Position numbers and translations under genes: made by a program | Origin: Phascolarctos cinereus | Taxonomy: Eukaryota > Chordata > Mammalia > Diprotodontia > Phascolarctidae | Length of the DNA stretch: 64,000 nucleotides | Direction of reading: 5' to 3' | NCBI RefSeq assembly: GCF_002099425.1 | Contig: NW_018344060.1 | Location: 690,501-754,500 of the forward strand | Notes under the pieces: model-generated | What the model was told of the DNA's origin: nothing | What the model saw: only the letters and a program-made list of their open reading frames with translations | Database searches by the model: none | Shown: piece by piece, positions 59,290 through 64,000 of the stretch | Layout: every line of letters begins with the position of its first letter | Position numbering within the stretch: position 1 is the stretch's first letter

Positions 59290-60275
59290 ACGAATTTCCA
59301 ACTGTCTGTTTAATATCTCCACGTCAGCGTCCTAGAGGTGTCTCAAACTGAATATGGCCGAAGCAGAGCTTATCTTTCCTCCTAAACTGATTCCTCCTCA
59401 TAATTTCCTCATTTCTTTCCAGGATAACACTATTATTTCTTTCACCCAGGTTTGCAACCTAGGAGTCTCCCGTGACTCTTCTACTTTCACACCCCACATC
59501 CAATCAATTGCCAACTTGTTGGTTTTGGCTCCTTATTCCTTGGGTACCTTTTTCCTACTCAAACAATAGTAACCAGTGCAAGTCCTTATCCCATTTCATC
59601 TGGACAATTGCAATAGCTTCCTAATTGGTTGTCCTCAATTCTTGGTCTTCTATGTAGCTGTCAAATCAATATTCCTAAAGGGCAGGTCTGATTCTGTCAC
59701 TTCTTTGCTCAAGAAGGTTCAGAAATGCCGTATTGCCTTTAGATTAAAATACAAACTCCTCTATTTATCTTTTAAAGCCATAGTCTCGCCCCAGTCTGAC
59801 CTGGACCCAGTCCAGGCTGACCATATGTTTTCTGCACCAACCTGTTATCCTGCCTGAGATTGGGAAAGTAAGTCCAGAATCTTGCTACCTAAGGGCATGA
59901 GTAAGGGCGAACACTTAGATATTCTTAAGGAATTCAAGTCAGGATAGAGCACCAGCCCTGGAATCAGGAGGACCTGAGTTCAAATTTGGTCTCAGACCAG
60001 ACACTTGACACTTACTAGCTGTGTGACCCTGGCCAAGTGACTTAACCCTACTTGCCTTGCCAAAAAAAAAAAAGATCTTTTTTTATTCCTCCTGTTGTTA
60101 ATGCACTCTTCCCCCCCCCCCAAAATTACTGTGTGTACACCCACAAACATCCTATATTTACCTACCTGTGAGCATGTGAGGTCAGGGACAGCCTCACATT
60201 TGTGTTTGTATCCCCAGGATCCAGGACAGGGTCTGGCACATAGTAGGCTCTTAATAAATGTTTGTTAGCGAGCAG
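59290..60275 (+). mobile_element. L2-type LINE split by a SINE
   Basis: 59290-59860 (ctcaaactgaatatggccga; gtagctgtcaaatcaatatt) and 60076-60275 (ggtctggcacatagtaggct then cttaataaatg) are one L2 end. The marsupial SINE at about 59940-60073 lies between (gagcaccagccctggaatca; gtgtgaccctggccaagtga). Confidence 0.7.
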
Positions 60276-60374
60276 AGACTCAAAAAATTCTCCTAATGTA
60301 ATAGTCCAAGTTTGGAACAATGTAAACTACCAAGTTGGAGCTAATAAACACAACTGATCAGCTCTTATAAACAC

Positions 60375-60580
60375 AGGGAGGCAGTAGAGCACAAAGGAAA
60401 GAGCCCTATGTCTGGAGTCAGAAGATCCAGATGGAGTAAGCTACTCTGTCACCTTGGGCAAATGGCTTGACCTCTCTGAGGCTAATAAGGTTGTAATACG
60501 CCTTGCTTAGCTCACCTTGGAGGATTGTGGTAAGGATCAAAGAGTATGTCTATAAAGCATGAATCTCTATGAAAGAAGGA
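60375..60580 (+). mobile_element. Marsupial SINE, diverged
   Basis: Has gagccctatgtctggagtca, ccttgggcaaatggcttgac, and a ggattgtggtaaggatcaaa end. Confidence 0.6.
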
Positions 60581-61330
60581 TTATTGTGGAAGAAAAATAA
60601 TTCGGCATTGTATGTGAACTGTTTTACAGCTTTTTTACCCTTCATTTACGAACCAGAAGAGAGGCCTGTACAAAAGCCATTGGCATGCAATGCAGTTCTT
60701 TAGAATTTTTTTTTTCCAGAAATTAAGCAATTATTACAGAGTGTCATGTAGCTAGTTGAGTAACACAGTAAGTATTACATGGTCATAAAAAAAAGACAAC
60801 TTGGCTTTTATTTAGGATTTATTTTTATTTAAGCACTAAAAACATTGGCAATAACCATCTACCAAATAATGCTAAAATAGGAGTCTAATTCTAATTTTTC
60901 CTCCTAAAAATTCTTTATAGGCCCCATTCTCAGCTTTTGATTAAGGACTGAGGTGCTTATCTGTCCCAGGTGCTTCAGATTCTAGCAAGCAGAGCTATTT
61001 GACTAGTAAAGTTTTGATACAATCATTGAACTGAACAAACCCATCAGTCAGATTGGTTTAGGAAAACCAACAACTGACAATAGTTCACCTGCTCTATTCT
61101 TGGATACTTCTGTTTGCCTTAACAGTTTATAATACCAGTAATCAATATAGCTTTTGTGGTATCTGTTGACTAGTGAAACATTGGAAGAGCAAAAGTATGT
61201 AATATTTGGATTCATCTTTCCTAATTTAGTATGTTTAGTTTGTTTCCTCCAGTGTATTTCACTAGCCTTAAAAGGGATGTTGCAAATATCTGCTTTTTTG
61301 TGATTGTGTTAGCCTCACACAAGATACTAA
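60580..61330. other. AT-rich stretch with no recognised feature
   Basis: No gene, RNA or repeat recognised. Confidence 0.4.
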
Positions 61331-61470
61331 AAACTGACATTTATGTAGCACTTTCAGGTTTACACAGCACAATCCTCACATGTCTTTGATGTAGGCAAAT
61401 ATTATTATCTTCATTCTACACATAAGGAAACAAGTTCAGAGATGTTGAATGACTTCAGGTCTCTCTTGAC
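61330..61470 (-). mobile_element. Marsupial SINE fragment
   Basis: Has catttatgtagcactttcag then gtttacac, and a attctacacataaggaaaca block. Confidence 0.5.
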
Positions 61471-61822
61471 TTCCAAGTTTTTCTACTATATCTTTCTTAC
61501 TATCACTCTCAGAACTAAAATTTTCCATGGTCTTATAAAAAGGAAAGTGAAATGTTCCCAAATATAAGCTTTCTTTGTAGAAATTAAATTTATTTAATTC
61601 AAAGACCTATTTTGGCTTCTCATTAGAATTTAGGGACACACTTTAAATATTGTAATTAACTATATCTTTCTCCCATATACCAAAGTCAGTGTTTATTTGT
61701 CTTCAGCGTCTTACGACATTTATTCAACTCTGGCCTTCCTGTGGGTTGTCAAGGAAGGAGAACGAATAAGGATTAAGAAGGGTTTTTCGCTTATTGGCAG
61801 CAAAACCCTTTTCTGTTTCTTC

Positions 61823-61980
61823 TTTCCTTCCTTCCTTCCTTCCTTCCTTCCTTCCTTCCTTCCTTCCTTCCTTCCTTCCTTCCTTCCTTCCTTCCTTCCT
61901 TCCTTCCTTCCTTCCTTCCTTCCTTCCTTCCTTCCTTCCTTCCTTTCTTCCTTCCTTCCTTTCTCTCTCTCTCTCTTTCT
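61823..61980. repeat. (TTCC)n tract with a CT-rich end
   Basis: More than 30 near-perfect TTCC units, then a short CT run. A pure purine/pyrimidine strand bias spans about 155 bases. Confidence 0.98.
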
Positions 61981-62064
61981 TATAAGGAGAAATAGCAATT
62001 CTTAGGTAATGCTATGCAAGTTATCTCTGAAGCACTTAATGTTCCACAGCTTAAGTCCCAAACA

Positions 62065-62290
62065 AATCAATTCAACAAGCATTTATTAAGTGGTTACAAT
62101 ATACAGAGTGCGGTGTAGGTACTGGGAGTAGGGGGACAGTCTAGTGGGGGGTGTGACACATATAGTAATTAATTTCAATAAACATTAAGTAGCTAATATT
62201 TATAAAGCACTGACCTCAATAGAAGGGGCATATGAAGTTGAGATATGACAGGGTTTCTGGCCTCATGGAATTTATGGTCTAGTAGGGGGA
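62065..62290 (+). mobile_element. Old 'gtgccaggcactg' element fragments
   Basis: Two starts: caacaagcatttattaagtg then gtactgggagtagggggac, and tcatggaatttatggtctag then taggggga. Confidence 0.45.
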
Positions 62291-62640
62291 TATGACTCCT
62301 TCATAACTTCAGTGGATCTGTGATCTCATCAGTGGGGCTACTTTTTCCATAGGAGGTTACAATCCCTTCCTGTGTGATTCTTTTTCCCTCAGAGATCCTT
62401 CAGAAAGAATATATCAAGGTTCTACAGGTTTCCCTTTAGGTCTTTTTTACATTTTGTATATATCAGTGCAGTCCTTGGACTGACACACCTTTTTTTCCAA
62501 TTCATATTTCCTTAATGACATCCTTTATTCCACTTCTTGTGTGTCATTGGAACTATTCTGTAATTATTTGTGTTGCTCCATTGCCTTTTGGGTGACCCCA
62601 ACTTTTGTTCTTCAGATTGTGATTTTCCCACATTTGCTAT
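62290..62640. other. No recognised feature
   Basis: No gene or clear repeat. The text reads like decayed LINE sequence, but no family could be named. Confidence 0.3.
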
Positions 62641-62683
62641 TTATACAGCATTGGAATAACAAAATTAATGTTAAAAATACAGA

Positions 62684-62861
62684 GCATCTTGGAATTCTTT
62701 TTTTCCCCCCTTAGGCAGTTTGGGTTAAGTGACTTGCCCAGGATCACACAGCTAGTAAGTGTTACAAGTCTGAGTTCGCATTTGAACTCAGATCCTCCTG
62801 ACTCCAGGGCTGGAGCTCTATCCACTTCACCACCTAGCTGCCTCTGCATCTTGGAATTCTT
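62684..62861 (-). mobile_element. Marsupial tRNA-type SINE with 16-bp target-site duplication
   Basis: Body 62700-62845 ends in ccacctagctgcctct. The flank gcatcttggaattctt is identical at 62684-62699 and 62846-62861. Confidence 0.93.
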
Positions 62862-63115
62862 GAGAACAATGTGTAATTTCCCCAAAGTAATACAGCCTAG
62901 TCTCTTCCTCCTAGTCTGTTCTTGACTCAACTTATCTGTCTGCGGTGCTATCCCAGATAGTTGTGTTAAAATACTAATTCAGTTGTCTGTACATGTAGTA
63001 CTATGTCATGGCCTGGACAACAGGCATTTGTCTTCCATTTAGTTTTTCTCTATGGATTATTGACCTGATCTCTTTTGAGTAACGATATACTTCATTGAAG
63101 AGTAATGTTATGTAA

Positions 63116-63625
63116 TGTCCTGGGGTTTGAGTGGGATAGAGACCACTTACCCAAAATTAAATTCACAGGCTTCTCTAGGTAGGAACAGAAGTTTTATTTA
63201 GCAAGTCTCTCTCGAGAATTGGGCATCACCTACCCAGGATGGACTGGAGTAGGGAGGCAAGATACAGGCAGCAAACAAGCAGTTATATATCCTTAGACAA
63301 ACAACTCTAAGAACTCCCCCCCCCCCAACTTGTTTAGCTCAATCTCTTTATCCTCATTGGTTGAGGTGGGAGACCTTACATTTTATTTAGAAACTAAGAG
63401 ATACATTTTACCCAAAACAAGCTTGGGAGCTAGAAGATTGCAGTATTTGGCAAAGATAAGGCTGGGGTAGTGGTTGTAAAAGGAGGGAGGGGGTGGGCAA
63501 CAGATGTATGACCTGATCACATGATTTACAAGAAAACAAAACTTAGGCCCAGCTAATACTAAAGCCTTAACTAAATTTTGGGGCATAGCTTCCATTTCAT
63601 ATGAGAAACTTTCACTTGTCCCACA
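63116..63625 (-). mobile_element. Solitary retroviral LTR, gammaretrovirus-like (ERV1 type)
   Basis: About 510 bp read on the minus strand from TGTGGGACAAG to CCCCAGGACA, with TG...CA ends, a TATATAA box near 63283 and an AATAAA near 63193, in the order of an LTR. No internal region or primer-binding site follows and no target-site duplication was found, so it looks like a solitary LTR. Its clear anatomy suggests it is younger than the L2 copies around it. Confidence 0.6.
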
Positions 63626-63869
63626 CAGGTTTGATGCAAGTGGCATAAGACCATGCATGAACAGGAAGATCTGGAGGATTCACCATCTATAAGGAATCCA
63701 TCTTCCATTTTAGCCTTGAATTAGATATTCATTCTCTGTAACAGTGGCAAATATCCTTAAGGAGTATACATTATTCAGTTTTGTGCCTTGCTTGACAATA
63801 ATCAGAGGGTCTTTAAACAACATTATCTCTATAATTTCATCTACCAACAAATCTTGTATGATCTTCATA

Positions 63870-63898
63870 TATACACTCACACACACACACACACACAT
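63870..63898. repeat. (CA)n microsatellite
   Basis: About 12 CA units. Confidence 0.9.
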
Positions 63899-64000
63899 GC
63901 ACGTGTGGATTTTTTCTTGTACTATAGCCTTTTAGGCTATGTTTTATTGTGCTTAGTCAAATGTGTTTTTATAATCAATAAACAGTAATTATAACAGGAT

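Noticed and set aside
61697-62005. Frames of repeated FLPS or KEGR
   Set aside because: Translations of the TTCC tract, not proteins.

Overview
This is vertebrate nuclear DNA, almost certainly from a marsupial. The two genes give vertebrate proteins that match the human orthologues nearly residue for residue. The spaces between exons are full of tRNA-derived SINEs of the 'ggcagctaggtgg ... cagtggatagagc' type and of L1 3' tails typical of metatherians, beside old MIR, L2, L3/CR1 and RTE copies. The species cannot be told from the sequence alone.

The window holds two genes, both on the minus strand and arranged head to tail. COPB1 (coatomer subunit beta) fills about 1 to 33.4 kb. Exons 1 to 21 can be placed, running from a CpG-island first exon at 33.3 kb down to the exon at 917-1071. 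The short last exon (about 19 residues) lies off the left edge. PSMA1 (proteasome subunit alpha type-1) fills about 40.6 to 54.0 kb and is complete: ten coding exons add up to exactly 263 codons plus stop, with a CpG-island first exon that supplies only the ATG and a poly(A) signal at 40665. The same gene order is known from human 11p15.2. The proteins do unrelated jobs (COPI vesicle coat; 20S proteasome ring), so this is housekeeping neighbourhood rather than an operon-like system.

The 7.2 kb between the genes (33.4-40.6 kb) holds nested repeats and a young 71-bp tandem array. The 10 kb upstream of PSMA1 (54.0-64.0 kb) holds an RTE fragment, a long L2 with a recognisable reverse-transcriptase segment and further L2 tails, SINEs, a TTCC tract and a solitary retroviral LTR. 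I saw no protein-coding gene there.

The observations most worth a second look are: a one-base frame break in the essential COPB1 exon 21, most likely a sequence error; a 117-base fold-back made of two 46-base arms in COPB1 intron 8; a full-length but diverged 7SL RNA copy in COPB1 intron 1; a splice acceptor whose pyrimidine tract is a pentanucleotide microsatellite; and the 71-bp tandem array. I found no evidence of a new multi-gene biological system.
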